From assembly GCA_001548435.1 (NCBI GenBank), contig AP017308.1, positions 3,667,030 to 3,731,029 on the forward strand: a stretch of 64,000 nt of DNA. Reading direction: 5' to 3'. Below are positions 1-8,321 of this stretch, piece by piece. Both the position numbers and the translations under genes were made by a program. The notes below the pieces were generated by a model. The model was given only the letters and a program-made list of their open reading frames with translations, did not search any database and was not told the origin of the DNA. The DNA is from Leptolyngbya sp. NIES-3755. Its GTDB lineage: Bacteria > Cyanobacteriota > Cyanobacteriia > Leptolyngbyales > Leptolyngbyaceae. Positions within the stretch are counted from its first letter, which is position 1, and every line of letters starts with the position of its first letter.

Positions 1-2239
1 GTGTTATTTCTGCGTGGGTTTGCCGCTCTTCGAGCAGGCGCTTTAGCTGTTGATCGAATCGGTTGATGTAGTTCTCTAGCTGCTTCTTGGCATTCAGAAA
101 GTCAGCTTGAACTTGTTGTTTAATCACCCGCTTCAGCGTCTTCTGACTCATCGTGGAGCTTTCATCGATTTGTTGATGAATTTGCTCTAAGACCTGCTTC
201 AAATCGATTTCGTAAGCATTTCGAGTTTCGCGAGTCTCGATCGGTACTTTGTACTTATCCATGTCGCTAAATCCGCGACGACGGCTTCTATATCTAACCC
301 TGGTATAGGTCTCCCGTAGCTTAGAAATTCGAGCGTCGATACCGTCGAAGTTAAAACTCGGAAATTGAATTGGATTCAGATTGAGATCGACTTTCAATTC
401 TTCCCCCAAATAACTAGACAGTTCATCTGAGATCTCTTGAACATCAAGGCGGATCATACTTGCCAGTTCTTCTCGAATTTGTGTGCCTTCTCGAATGAGT
501 CGATCCTGCGAGCCAGTCCACCAATCTTGGAGATGAGGAACACAAAAATCGTTGATTCGTTTGTGAAATTTTTTAGCTTGATCTGCGTCTGAGAATCTGA
601 ATTTGTAGGGATCTTTGGTTTCCGTGAAATTAGTCGCCTGCTGCATTGAGCCATCTACATAATCCACTAGCGATCGACCGCCCCCAACGATTACATCTCC
701 GATCGCATCAACCAGTTTAGGCACAAATTGAGGGACAGGTAAAAAGGTAAGGGTTCTGCTGGCAACTTCTTTTGCAGCGTTTAGGATATCAATAATAAAG
801 TTGCCTGTTCTCTGTCGCTGTTTTCGAGTCTTTTCTCGGTGTTGAAGTTCAGCTTGGCGTACTGCTGCAATACTGTCAATTTCTTGCTTAATTTGACGTT
901 TGGAAATTTCTGCGAAGGTGTCGATTGCAATTCCGAATCCCTGTGCAAGTACTTCCTGGTGCTGGCTAACCTTCGCTTTAACCACCTCCAACTTTTTTCG
1001 GGCAACCTCGGCGCGTTGGCTGTATTCTTTGACTTGGCGCTCCAAAGTTTCAATGCTTTGCTTCCAACCTGCGATCTCTGTATCCAAGGTATCCTCGATC
1101 GCACCAGCAGCTTTATCAAATCCCTTCAGTACATCCTCTAAAAGGTTCCATCCTGCTGACTGAATGATTGTCGAAAATACTTTTGCCTGAATCTCTGGAA
1201 TGTGACTATCTTTCAGTGCTGTTGAAGCAATTCTGTGTGGGGCTGGGATGACCAAATCACCATCTTCATTAGTCTGAGCGAATTTTGCACTGAAAAAGCG
1301 TCTGAAGTCTGTGATTTGACCTTCCGATGCGGCTCCGGTTGTGATTAACTTCGATAGTAATCCTTGGAGAGAACTGGCGGGATAAACCTGTGGATTCTGG
1401 AACTCAAACCTGCTTAATTCCTTCCGCAGTTTGCTGAGTGTTTCCTCGATTGACGGATCTCGTTCAGAGCGCAGGTCAATTTGATTCAAAATGAAATAGA
1501 TTCTGGCTTTGTCAGCTTGCAAAAGCTCTTGACGATTTTGTGTGATGGCTCTGAACAATTCGTCGGATGCGTTGTCTTTCACCGATCGGTAATTCAGCAC
1601 AAAGATGACTACGTTGCACTGTCTCAAAGCTGCAAGTGTGGTTTGTTTAAGCGCAACCATTTCTCTAGAGAGCGTTCCCGCTTCCCATTCATTCGGTCCA
1701 GGCGTGTCGATTAATGTGAATCCTGACAAGGCAGGTAAGTCTTGAACTGCCTCGATTGGATACCATAACTCAAACCGTGTGGGATAGGATGCTTCAGGAT
1801 TATGTTCTCGATTTTCTCGCAATTCACGAGTTCGCTGCAAAAACGTTTTCTGAATTGTCTGAGCATCTCCTTCAACCAAGATTTCGCCCCGGTTCTGATC
1901 GTTCCAGTACTCCATTAGGCGCGGTGTTTGCCCTGATTGGAGATGCCGCACTTCTGTCCGACAAATCGTGCAGGCAGCGGACTCACTCGCCAATAGATCA
2001 GCACCGATCATCGAATTGAGGAAAGTACTTTTCCCAGCCTTCATCGGCGCAACCACAGCCACCTCGTATCGATTTTCTTTGAGAGCGTTCAAAGCCGTCT
2101 GAATGTCCGCTTGAACGCTCTCAAGACTTTTGCCATCGATGCCGTGGCTACTTTCCCTAAACTCAGTCAAATACTGGAGCAGATTCGCTCCTAGTTCTGT
2201 AAGTTGGGCGTGAGTCTCCTGAAACTTTTGATGCAGCAT
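1..2239 (-). CDS. Dynamin-like GTPase, 3' end cut by the window edge
   Basis: I translated this leftward frame from an ATG at 2239; it stays open to base 1, so about 746 residues are visible and the C-terminus is missing. The N-terminal GTPase domain shows a P-loop APMKAGKST (residues 64-72), a G3 motif DTPGP (178-182) and a G4-like NQID (252-255). A long, largely helical, charged region follows, as in bacterial dynamin-like proteins that remodel or tether membranes. A short Gly/Val/Pro-rich stretch in mid-protein (FLPVPQF, DVIVGGG) could be a membrane-insertion paddle, which is inference. The first P-loop residue is Ala rather than Gly, a variation seen in this superfamily. Its nearest neighbour is a CAP-domain gene on the same strand 164 bp upstream. 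Family call confident; cellular role unknown. Confidence 0.85.
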   Translation of the reverse strand, partial: MLHQKFQETHAQLTELGANLLQYLTEFRESSHGIDGKSLESVQADIQTALNALKENRYEVAVVAPMKAGKSTFLNSMIGADLLASESAACTICRTEVRHLQSGQTPRLMEYWNDQNRGEILVEGDAQTIQKTFLQRTRELRENREHNPEASYPTRFELWYPIEAVQDLPALSGFTLIDTPGPNEWEAGTLSREMVALKQTTLAALRQCNVVIFVLNYRSVKDNASDELFRAITQNRQELLQADKARIYFILNQIDLRSERDPSIEETLSKLRKELSRFEFQNPQVYPASSLQGLLSKLITTGAASEGQITDFRRFFSAKFAQTNEDGDLVIPAPHRIASTALKDSHIPEIQAKVFSTIIQSAGWNLLEDVLKGFDKAAGAIEDTLDTEIAGWKQSIETLERQVKEYSQRAEVARKKLEVVKAKVSQHQEVLAQGFGIAIDTFAEISKRQIKQEIDSIAAVRQAELQHREKTRKQRQRTGNFIIDILNAAKEVASRTLTFLPVPQFVPKLVDAIGDVIVGGGRSLVDYVDGSMQQATNFTETKDPYKFRFSDADQAKKFHKRINDFCVPHLQDWWTGSQDRLIREGTQIREELASMIRLDVQEISDELSSYLGEELKVDLNLNPIQFPSFNFDGIDARISKLRETYTRVRYRSRRRGFSDMDKYKVPIETRETRNAYEIDLKQVLEQIHQQIDESSTMSQKTLKRVIKQQVQADFLNAKKQLENYINRFDQQLKRLLEERQTHAEIT

Positions 2240-2403
2240 ACTGATTCTTTCAGAACAACAGCGCAATTTGGTTTAACGCTTTCTCTCAGAATTCCCAAGT
2301 ATCGAATAGACATTCTCATAGCACTCAGGCGTAAAAATCGATGGATTTACTCTGAAGTATGGAGATTCTGCCAATTGAGCTTTCAGGACATCTGCCAGCA
2401 CAC

Positions 2404-3021
2404 CTACTGGAAGTTCTGAACGGCGTAGATTTTTCCACTCATCGGATCTGAAACGATGCCATATCCAACTCGTGTGTACTGTGGTGCAAGCAAGTTCGCA
2501 CGATGACCATCGCTGTACATCCAGCTTTTCTGAAAAGTCTCGACCAAACCCCACGTCAAAGTAGTGCCCATGTTGCCTGACTGCAACATAATATTTTCGC
2601 CCACACCACCTTGCCCGCCAACTGCGATGAAGCGATCGCTTGGAGTTTTGCCTTCAGGAGTGACGTGATCGTAATATTTTCGAGCTTTCATATCTTCAGC
2701 ATGACGCTGCGCCGATTCGGTCAGTAGTGGGTCTTCAACCAGAATGGGTAAGCCATTGATTTGACGATCGCGATTAATCAATTTCAGCGCGAATGACCCC
2801 AACTCCGACTGCGATCGAGCCTGACTCGCATTCCAGAGCGTCACCTGTGGCTTGCCAATTTTCCAATCTGTGCCTCCTGAACCATTGTTGATCCAAGGTG
2901 AATCTTTGTAGGGATAGCTCAGGCACAGCAAGAGCAAAGTATAGCCAAGGATGTGCTTTAACGAAAGAAAAGAATAGCGTTTGCGAAACGGCTTTCCTGG
3001 AAATCGAATTGCTTTTCTCAT
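2404..3021 (-). CDS. CAP-domain (SCP/PR1, YkwD-like) exported protein
   Basis: This 205-residue protein has a basic N-terminus, one hydrophobic segment (about residues 24-38, LKHILGYTLLLLCLSY) and a C-terminal CAP domain. Diagnostic motifs are ESAQRHAEDM, YYDHVTPEGKTPSDR, GENIML, SDGHRANLL and YTRVGYGI. The CAP residues that usually bind metal (two His, two Glu) appear in HAEDM, GENI and GHRANLL. Bacterial CAP proteins of this class are secreted or membrane-anchored and of poorly known function. The ATG at 3021 precedes the hydrophobic segment and is the natural start. The next gene upstream on the same strand ends at 3298, across a repeat-rich spacer. Confidence 0.85.
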   Translation of the reverse strand: MRKAIRFPGKPFRKRYSFLSLKHILGYTLLLLCLSYPYKDSPWINNGSGGTDWKIGKPQVTLWNASQARSQSELGSFALKLINRDRQINGLPILVEDPLLTESAQRHAEDMKARKYYDHVTPEGKTPSDRFIAVGGQGGVGENIMLQSGNMGTTLTWGLVETFQKSWMYSDGHRANLLAPQYTRVGYGIVSDPMSGKIYAVQNFQ

Positions 3022-3187
3022 TGTCTCAATTCAGGTTTCTCGCGGCTGTATAGAAAACTAAAATTTTCAATCACAATACGATTTAGATTACCCAGAGTTG
3101 TGTTTCAATTCTCAAATTTCGCTATATTTTCTAGTACTAAGAGCCAAGTTTATTGATCAATATATGTTTCTACCGAGAACTGAAATC

Positions 3188-3295
3188 TGTCATCGATCGC
3201 GTGTCACCTAATTTTGTCACTTGCTCTGTCATCCCTGTCATTTCAGTAAGTGACAACTTATCTACGCTCGATCGGGGTAGAGATGACAGGTGACA
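3188..3295. repeat. Cluster of eight TGTCA/TGACA pentamers
   Basis: The spacer between the CAP gene and the P-loop ATPase gene holds five TGTCA copies (3188, 3202, 3215, 3227, 3236) and three inverted TGACA copies (3251, 3284, 3291) in 108 bp. Several extend to TGTCAC/GTGACA. The density is far above chance for a 5-mer. It could be an iteron-like replication or transfer site or a regulator-binding array; nothing in the sequence decides between these. Confidence 0.5.
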
Positions 3296-3297
3296 AA

Positions 3298-4923
3298 CTA
3301 CGGCTGATGATCTGGATTGTGATAATAAATATCGCCTTCCTGTCTCAGATAATGCTCTAGCACCATAACTTCTAAGTAAAACTTTAGATCCTCAGATTTA
3401 ATGTTTTTAAGAGGGGCAAAATTCCGGCGTTGAACATCACGCAATTTACAGCCTTTTTCAGCTTCAGAAACAGCACGATAAACTGCTTTCATAATTGCTG
3501 CATCGGTGCTGATTTCGTTCTGTGGCTGAGGCACATCTGTTGATTTTGAGACTGTCATCGTCGCAGTGTCAAACTGTTGGATCATTTCAGTGGAGAAAGA
3601 TGGCAGCCATACATTTGTAAGTTTGACAGGTGCATCGACATCGGTACGCTTGTCGGAGATCGCTTTGTAGTTGGGAACCGGATACCACTGGCGATGCTCA
3701 CGGCTGTATCCGACCACTTGAGCCTGAGTGAAGACTGGGTGTGCTATGTCGATGCGAGGGGCACAAAATGCCCCAGTGCCACCATCGGCAAAAGTCAAAT
3801 TCGTTTTTGATGCCAAGGTGTATACCCTGAACGCGCCGACCACATCATCTTTATTGAACCCTTTGCCACCGATCGTGTTTTTGGGCGTAAGTACCCAAAC
3901 GTAATAACCGACAGACTGAGACATCGAGGCTGAGAACATGACGCGATCGAGAAACCAATCCGAGAACGATCGCTCATCACTTTGAAATAGCTCAGGATCA
4001 ACATCTTTCATTTTGATGTTACGAAGTAGCCCGACCAAACGGGGCAATTCGTCTACCACTAAAAGGGTTGGGTGATTGCGATCGCGCTTCAGAGCAGCGT
4101 ATTCCCTAATAAATTGGTAGATACCGATCGCGGCTCGCAGGGGAGAACCATTTTCAATGTCCGGGTTATAGAACTGCTCCACCGTTTCCCAATACCAGAA
4201 CTCATGCGGGTCTTGCTTCGGGGTCATCGCCCAGACTCGGATTCCACGATAACGATGCTGCACTTCACGAATGGCAGCCGCTACGGTCACGCCTTTCCCA
4301 ACACGAGTGGGAGCGCTGAAGAACGAGGATTTGAGGTCATCGGCAATGACATCAATCAACGTTCTTGATGCACGACTTGATGGATTTGAAGGAATCGCTT
4401 GTGCAGTTGAAGTGGTAGGTGTGGTCATTGGGGTTTGGCGAACATCTGAACCCATGCCACGAGCCGCGTCAACGGGTTCAGGTGGATAGAGTGCCCATCC
4501 TTCACGTTCTGCTTGCGGTAAGGCTTGCTGTTGCTCATACGCTTCGAGAAATTCCCATGCCCGATCGCTGAATTCAACATCTCGCGACTCGGCAAACTTC
4601 AGTTCTTGATAAACTGCATCCTGACCTGCTTGCTCCACAAAATCATGAAAATCATCGCCTTCCAGAAATGGTGCGGATAGTCCATTTAGCACAATTAGGT
4701 CTTTTGCCTTCTGTTTTTGAGTTTCTTTATCGAAGATGCGTTTGATCATCAAAAGTCCGATCGCAATTCCCGCGACCGGAGAGGCAAAGCTAGCAACTCC
4801 TAGACCTGCAAACAGAGCAATGGCTGTATCAACCATGTAATTGTCTTGATCGAGAGTTTCAAACGCACGTTCGCGCCACTCGATCGGTTCCCGATAATTC
4901 GATTTTGCAACGAAGCTAGACAT
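3298..4923 (-). CDS. Membrane-associated P-loop ATPase of a mobile element, function unknown
   Basis: The 541-residue protein has a hydrophobic hairpin near the N-terminus (about residues 33-60, ALFAGLGVASFASPVAGIAI), a Pro/Thr/Ser-rich linker, then an ATPase domain with Walker A APTRVGKG and Walker B TLLVVDELPRL. The layout (two membrane segments followed by a RecA-like ATPase) resembles coupling or pumping ATPases of conjugative and plasmid systems, but I do not recognise a named family, so a DNA-transfer role is inference. The ATG at 4923 has GGAGA nine bases upstream. It is the last gene of a leftward operon that includes several small membrane proteins and is now separated from them by an IS3-family element. 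Confidence 0.6.
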   Translation of the reverse strand: MSSFVAKSNYREPIEWRERAFETLDQDNYMVDTAIALFAGLGVASFASPVAGIAIGLLMIKRIFDKETQKQKAKDLIVLNGLSAPFLEGDDFHDFVEQAGQDAVYQELKFAESRDVEFSDRAWEFLEAYEQQQALPQAEREGWALYPPEPVDAARGMGSDVRQTPMTTPTTSTAQAIPSNPSSRASRTLIDVIADDLKSSFFSAPTRVGKGVTVAAAIREVQHRYRGIRVWAMTPKQDPHEFWYWETVEQFYNPDIENGSPLRAAIGIYQFIREYAALKRDRNHPTLLVVDELPRLVGLLRNIKMKDVDPELFQSDERSFSDWFLDRVMFSASMSQSVGYYVWVLTPKNTIGGKGFNKDDVVGAFRVYTLASKTNLTFADGGTGAFCAPRIDIAHPVFTQAQVVGYSREHRQWYPVPNYKAISDKRTDVDAPVKLTNVWLPSFSTEMIQQFDTATMTVSKSTDVPQPQNEISTDAAIMKAVYRAVSEAEKGCKLRDVQRRNFAPLKNIKSEDLKFYLEVMVLEHYLRQEGDIYYHNPDHQP

Positions 4924-4948
4924 GACAAGATTTCTCCAAATGTGAGAA

Positions 4949-4974
4949 ACCAGGACGATCGCACCCGTCCTGGT
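4949..4974. other. Perfect 9-bp hairpin between operon genes
   Basis: ACCAGGACG (4949-4957) and CGTCCTGGT (4966-4974) form a perfect stem with an 8-base loop just upstream of the P-loop ATPase gene. There is no following T-run, so it is not a clear intrinsic terminator. It may act as a transcript-stability or attenuation element. Confidence 0.4.
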
Positions 4975-4981
4975 CAGGCAA

Positions 4982-5062
4982 TTACGATCGCGATTTGCGA
5001 TAGAAGTAAATCAACGCACCAATGCCAAGCAACACTCGTAAGATCACCTCAATGGCAAACAT
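4982..5062 (-). CDS. Possible 26-residue single-pass membrane peptide
   Basis: A short leftward frame (ATG at 5062, TAA at 4982-4984) would encode a peptide with one hydrophobic segment, VILRVLLGIGALIYFY, followed by a basic tail RKSRS. It lies between the operon's membrane-protein genes and the P-loop ATPase gene, in line with the operon. The IS3 element ends five bases upstream of its ATG, so any original ribosome-binding site has been replaced. Too short for confidence, but hydrophobicity and placement argue it is not random. Confidence 0.35.
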   Translation of the reverse strand: MFAIEVILRVLLGIGALIYFYRKSRS

Positions 5063-5132
5063 TGAAATGACCCCAAAAATCTAGACCACTCCAAAAGCAA
5101 CAAAGAACCGTTTAAGGAGTAGGATCAAGTGC

Positions 5133-5438
5133 ATGTCAAATCAAGCGAAGAAATACAGCCCCCAATTCAAAGCCAAAGTCGTCCTCGAACTGCTGCGTGG
5201 CGAAAAGACGCAAACCGAGATCAGTCGAGCGCATGGCGTGCATCGCAGTGTGTTAACGCGATGGCAAAACGAATTCGTCGAACGAGCGCCCGTGGTGTTT
5301 GGGGAGACTGGACAAGTTTCAGAAACCGAAGCACGCATTGCAGAACTCGAACAAATGGTGGGGAAATTGACGATGCAATTAGAAGTCGCAAAAAAAGCAT
5401 CGAGCATCTCAGCGACGAAGAAAAGCGGTGCATTGTAG
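5133..5438 (+). CDS. IS3-family OrfA (helix-turn-helix)
   Basis: This 101-residue protein has the IS3 OrfA opening KKYSPQFKAKVVLELLRGEK and an HTH (TEISRAHGVHRSVLTRWQNEF), then a short leucine-heptad region (IAELEQMVGKLTMQLEVAKK) that normally mediates oligomerisation. The run of seven A at 5390-5396 falls at the codon pair AAA AAA and is the likely -1 slippage site that joins it to OrfB. A GGAG motif lies upstream of the ATG. Confidence 0.9.
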   Translation: MSNQAKKYSPQFKAKVVLELLRGEKTQTEISRAHGVHRSVLTRWQNEFVERAPVVFGETGQVSETEARIAELEQMVGKLTMQLEVAKKASSISATKKSGAL

Positions 5439-6262
5439 CTGAGCTACAACCGAGCTATTCTGTGCGTTTGGTGTGTGAAGTACTATTGGTGAATCGAAGT
5501 AGCTTGTACTATCAGCCCGTTGAGGAAGATTTTGAAGCAGAGACAGAACTGAAATCAGCGATCGACAAAATTGCAGGCGAGTTTCCGCGCTATGGCTATC
5601 GGCGAATTACTCAGCAATTGAAACGGCAAGGGATTGTCGTCAACCATAAACGGGTTGCTCGATTGATGAAAGAAATGGGGCTTGCCGGAAAAGCTCCAAA
5701 ACGGCGAGTTCGCACGACCAATAGCAATCATAGCTTTGCACGTTATCCGAATCGAGTTGCAGGACTGAGGATTGAACGACCGAACCAAGTCTGGGTTGGA
5801 GATATCACATACATTCGATTAGGAGAAGGCTTTGTTTATCTGGCTGTCTTGATGGATGTATTTACTCGCTGTATTCGGGGGTGGCACTTAGGGCGAGGAC
5901 TGGATCACAGTCTGACCTTAACCGCATTGAACAAGGCTTTAGAACATTACCAGCCAGAGATTCATCATTCTGACCAAGGGGTGCAGTATGCAGCGACAGG
6001 CTATGTTGAGGCACTAAAGCAACGAAACATTGAAATCAGCATGGCAGAGGTGGGAGAGCCAACGCAGAATGGCTATGCGGAACGACTGATGCGAACGATT
6101 AAAGAGGAGGAAGTCGATTTATCCGAGTATCGTAACTTTGCGGAAGCGTACATGCAGATCAAAGTGTTTTTGGAGGATGTGTACATGAGGAAGAGGATAC
6201 ATTCATCAATTGGATATTTAACACCAATTGAATTTGAAAGTGAATGGAGGAACAATCACTAA
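5396..6262 (+). CDS. IS3-family OrfB, DDE transposase (made as an OrfAB frameshift fusion)
   Basis: Start given at the first codon after the predicted -1 slip on the A7 run. The protein continues with an HTH_21-like segment (GYRRITQQLKRQG) and an rve integrase core carrying the DDE triad: D in WVGDITYI, D in HHSDQGVQYA and E in NGYAERLMRTIKEEEV. Frame arithmetic (orfA in frame 0, orfB in frame -1 relative to it) agrees with standard IS3 OrfAB expression. It appears intact, so the element could still be active. Confidence 0.88.
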   Translation, partial: SIEHLSDEEKRCIVAELQPSYSVRLVCEVLLVNRSSLYYQPVEEDFEAETELKSAIDKIAGEFPRYGYRRITQQLKRQGIVVNHKRVARLMKEMGLAGKAPKRRVRTTNSNHSFARYPNRVAGLRIERPNQVWVGDITYIRLGEGFVYLAVLMDVFTRCIRGWHLGRGLDHSLTLTALNKALEHYQPEIHHSDQGVQYAATGYVEALKQRNIEISMAEVGEPTQNGYAERLMRTIKEEEVDLSEYRNFAEAYMQIKVFLEDVYMRKRIHSSIGYLTPIEFESEWRNNH

Positions 6263-6353
6263 AACAAACATGAAAAAGAATGAGAGATAGCAGTATACTA
6301 GCTATGAGCTAATGTTGCTTTTCTCTCGAAGGAAGTGGTCTAGTTTCGAGGGG

Positions 6354-6842
6354 TCATTTCAGTAGCTTGTTGTAAGCTGATTTCATCCCAACAGCAACCG
6401 GATCATCTTTCTCGGTAATTGGAACGCGATGGGCGCGATCGTGTTCATCCAGCATCACTCGCAGCAGGGCTTTGTCTCGAAATAGGACGATCGGAGCGCA
6501 TTGAGCGAATTGAATAAAGCCCCACAGCACGATGCCAAAAATCCATTGTGAGGAAGTTCCCAGTGCCCGCGCCACGCCGCCGATCAGGGGGATCTTGCCA
6601 ATAAAGCGACCAAAGCCAGTGACATCAGTTTGACTCAGGAGTTTACCGACTACCGCAACATAGGGATTGATGTTGAGATAAGCGAAATAGAGCGCTGCAA
6701 GACATCCCAGCACATACAGGATTTTGAGAAACGTGCGGATGAACGCCTTGCCACTACTATCCTCGTAGTACTGGCTGGTGCGGCTCGTGGTCTGCGAGCC
6801 AGTTTGATAAGTGGATTGTCCTTTTGGATTCATAGCATTCAC
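6354..6842 (-). CDS. Membrane protein of the element operon, C-terminus altered by the IS
   Basis: The 162-residue product has a polar N-terminus and at least two hydrophobic segments (FLKILYVLGCLAALYFAYL and WIFGIVLWGFIQFAQCAPIV). No family recognised. The start is GTG at 6842, overlapping the TGA of the upstream gene as GTGA; ATG at 6833 is the alternative. Its stop codon TGA (6356-6354) is formed by the terminal bases of the IS3 element, so the native 3' end has been replaced. Reading past the IS without target duplication would add only a few residues (FQCLPLR), so the protein is probably only slightly changed. Confidence 0.6.
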   Translation of the reverse strand: MNAMNPKGQSTYQTGSQTTSRTSQYYEDSSGKAFIRTFLKILYVLGCLAALYFAYLNINPYVAVVGKLLSQTDVTGFGRFIGKIPLIGGVARALGTSSQWIFGIVLWGFIQFAQCAPIVLFRDKALLRVMLDEHDRAHRVPITEKDDPVAVGMKSAYNKLLK

Positions 6843-7348
6843 CGTTGATTAGGTTTCGTTCGTTTGACCCGACTAGCTCCGGCACGTTTGATTGCGGCTT
6901 CGATTACTTCTCGGTTTCCGGTAAAAGCAAGATTTTTGACCACAGGGATTCTGGTTGCCGCATCTCGGATAATTTCTCCAGTGTTGCCACCTTCATCGCA
7001 GACGGTTGTACCCGCAGGTAATGGAAAGCCAGTGGTGTGGTCTCGTACAGGTTGGTTTTCTTGCAATGCTGCAAACTTTGAGGGGTCTTTGACGGCAACA
7101 ACAAAGAGACAGCCGCGCTGATAACGAGCGATCGCAATCTTCTCTTTTTCGGCTTTGTCGTCTTCGGAGGCGAGCAGGTCCATTTGCTGTGCGGTGTTGG
7201 TTTGCATCTTTTCGCGCAGTTGTCCCATTTGCTGAGCGTTTGATGCAATATTGTCTTTTGAGGCGAGAGTTGCGATCGCAGCAACGATTAACAAGCCGAT
7301 GTTGAACTTGTTGCGAAGGAGTTGGCGTTTAAGTCGTCGGTTGTTCAA
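6839..7348 (-). CDS. Small membrane-anchored protein, unknown
   Basis: This 169-residue protein starts with a basic stretch (RRLKRQLLRNK) followed by one hydrophobic segment (FNIGLLIVAAIATLAS), so it is probably anchored with the bulk on one side of the membrane. The soluble part contains CLFVVAVKDPSKFAAL and ends in a basic tail. Not a family I recognise. It overlaps the GIY-YIG gene upstream by 20 bp and the next gene by 4 bp, indicating one translationally coupled operon. Confidence 0.6.
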   Translation of the reverse strand: MNNRRLKRQLLRNKFNIGLLIVAAIATLASKDNIASNAQQMGQLREKMQTNTAQQMDLLASEDDKAEKEKIAIARYQRGCLFVVAVKDPSKFAALQENQPVRDHTTGFPLPAGTTVCDEGGNTGEIIRDAATRIPVVKNLAFTGNREVIEAAIKRAGASRVKRTKPNQR

Positions 7349-7646
7349 GATACTGCCTCCAATCTTTGGTAATGAGAGAGCGATGTCGTTTGAAGCGTTT
7401 CAATCGTTGCTCTAGTGCCCGTGCTTGCGACTCAGATTCACAGATCAAAAACTTGTGGACGGAATAAGCAATGCCTTTCTCATTCGCAGCTTTCAACATT
7501 CGGCTTCCAGTGCCGTTGCGATGTTGTTTCATGCGCTGCTTGAGATTCCTGCAACTGCCTAAATAGAAGCGTGCGCGATGCTTGGGTGATCCGAGTGGAG
7601 CGACAAGAGCAATGAGGTAGACAAACCCAATGCTCTGCGACTTCAT
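7329..7646 (-). CDS. GIY-YIG nuclease-like domain protein
   Basis: The 105-residue protein fits a single compact GIY-YIG fold. It has FVYLIALV near the N-terminus in place of GIY, then RFYLGSCRNLKQRMKQHRNG, where YLG stands for YIG and R/H follow as in UvrC-like and SLX1-like domains. The basic C-terminus may help bind DNA. It may be a genuine endonuclease or a degenerate relative: the usual catalytic Glu is at best represented by ALEQRLKR. Its ATG overlaps the upstream TGA (ATGA). Confidence 0.65.
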   Translation of the reverse strand: MKSQSIGFVYLIALVAPLGSPKHRARFYLGSCRNLKQRMKQHRNGTGSRMLKAANEKGIAYSVHKFLICESESQARALEQRLKRFKRHRSLITKDWRQYLEQPTT

Positions 7647-7996
7647 GTTTGATAAACACCCTCGCTAATTTGACAAATTAGTGCAGTAATTAAGGGAATT
7701 GCCTCATGCTCATTGGCATTGTGCTGCACAAGGATATCGAGAAATCGTTGAGCGTCTGAGGTAGTTTCTTGGTAGAAATGTGCGGCTATGCTTTGTAGAG
7801 CTTGCTGCAACGTGATCTCAACTTTTCCGGCTGCTTGAGCTTCTGTATCAACCGCCTGCCAAAGCGAGATCAGGCTGATCAGCATAAACTTCTCCCAAGC
7901 AGTCAAGTTCTCAAAGCGGTCTCCGAATAGAGACATCAACGATAAAATCGCTGGAGTCTCGTTGTAATAAGTTGCAAGGGAATGTTGTGTTGCCAT
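7643..7996 (-). CDS. Hypothetical 117-residue helical protein
   Basis: Predominantly helical and acidic-neutral, without Cys-rich, nuclease or membrane signatures that I can name (motifs such as LTAWEKFMLISLISLWQAV and FYQETTSDAQRFLDILV). It heads the block of overlapping genes running to 6354 and couples to the next gene by an ATGA overlap. A 79-bp gap separates it from the partition partner gene upstream on the same strand. Confidence 0.5.
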   Translation of the reverse strand: MATQHSLATYYNETPAILSLMSLFGDRFENLTAWEKFMLISLISLWQAVDTEAQAAGKVEITLQQALQSIAAHFYQETTSDAQRFLDILVQHNANEHEAIPLITALICQISEGVYQT

Positions 7997-8075
7997 ATTT
8001 CAAGCGCGTACATATTACGATAGAAGGATTTAGTGACTGATAAACTCCAGTTGTGGAGAGAAAACAGTTGAAGAG

Positions 8076-8321
8076 CTAAAGCTCGATCGCTTCAAGCCCA
8101 ACGCCTGGATCTTGCCAATGCTCTACTTTCTCCGAACCGTCAGAGTCTGCGGCATACCGACATTGATGTACATCTGACTTCCACCACGTCACGAGCGCTT
8201 CTCCATAGCGCGAAAGTAAAATTGAAATAGCATCTGATGCACTATCAACCCCGGTGATGTTCATGATTTGTTCCACCATTGCAATATCTTTTGAACGGAT
8301 TACAACTCTGCATTGGCTCAC
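8076..8321 (-). CDS. Ribbon-helix-helix-like partner of the actin-like segregation protein (ParR-type candidate)
   Basis: I place the start at GTG 8321, which overlaps the TGA of the actin-like gene as GTGA and has a GAGG eight bases upstream; an ATG 48 bp further upstream gives a longer form. The 81-residue product begins CRVVIRSKDIAMVEQIM, a strand followed by two helices (SASDAISILLSRYGEAL), as in ribbon-helix-helix DNA-binding proteins. In ParM systems the second gene encodes ParR, an RHH adaptor linking filament and centromere. Assignment as ParR rests on fold-like pattern and position, not on sequence similarity. Confidence 0.55.
   Translation of the reverse strand: MSQCRVVIRSKDIAMVEQIMNITGVDSASDAISILLSRYGEALVTWWKSDVHQCRYAADSDGSEKVEHWQDPGVGLEAIEL

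Larger units (their letters stand above)
5068..6356 (+). mobile_element. IS3-family insertion sequence
   Basis: The element begins TGACCCC and ends GGGGTCA (5'-TG...CA-3', typical for IS3). The imperfect inverted ends match further in: left ends TGACCCC..CTAGACCACT and right ends, reversed, TGACCCC..CTAGACCACT. It carries orfA and orfB in the arrangement expected for programmed -1 frameshifting. No 3-5 bp direct repeat flanks it: the left flank reads GAAA and the right flank TTTC, which is inverted rather than direct. This suggests the flanks were rearranged after insertion. Confidence 0.9.

Noticed and set aside
4949-4974. Intrinsic terminator within the element operon
   Set aside because: Perfect stem but no T-run on either side; listed only as a hairpin.
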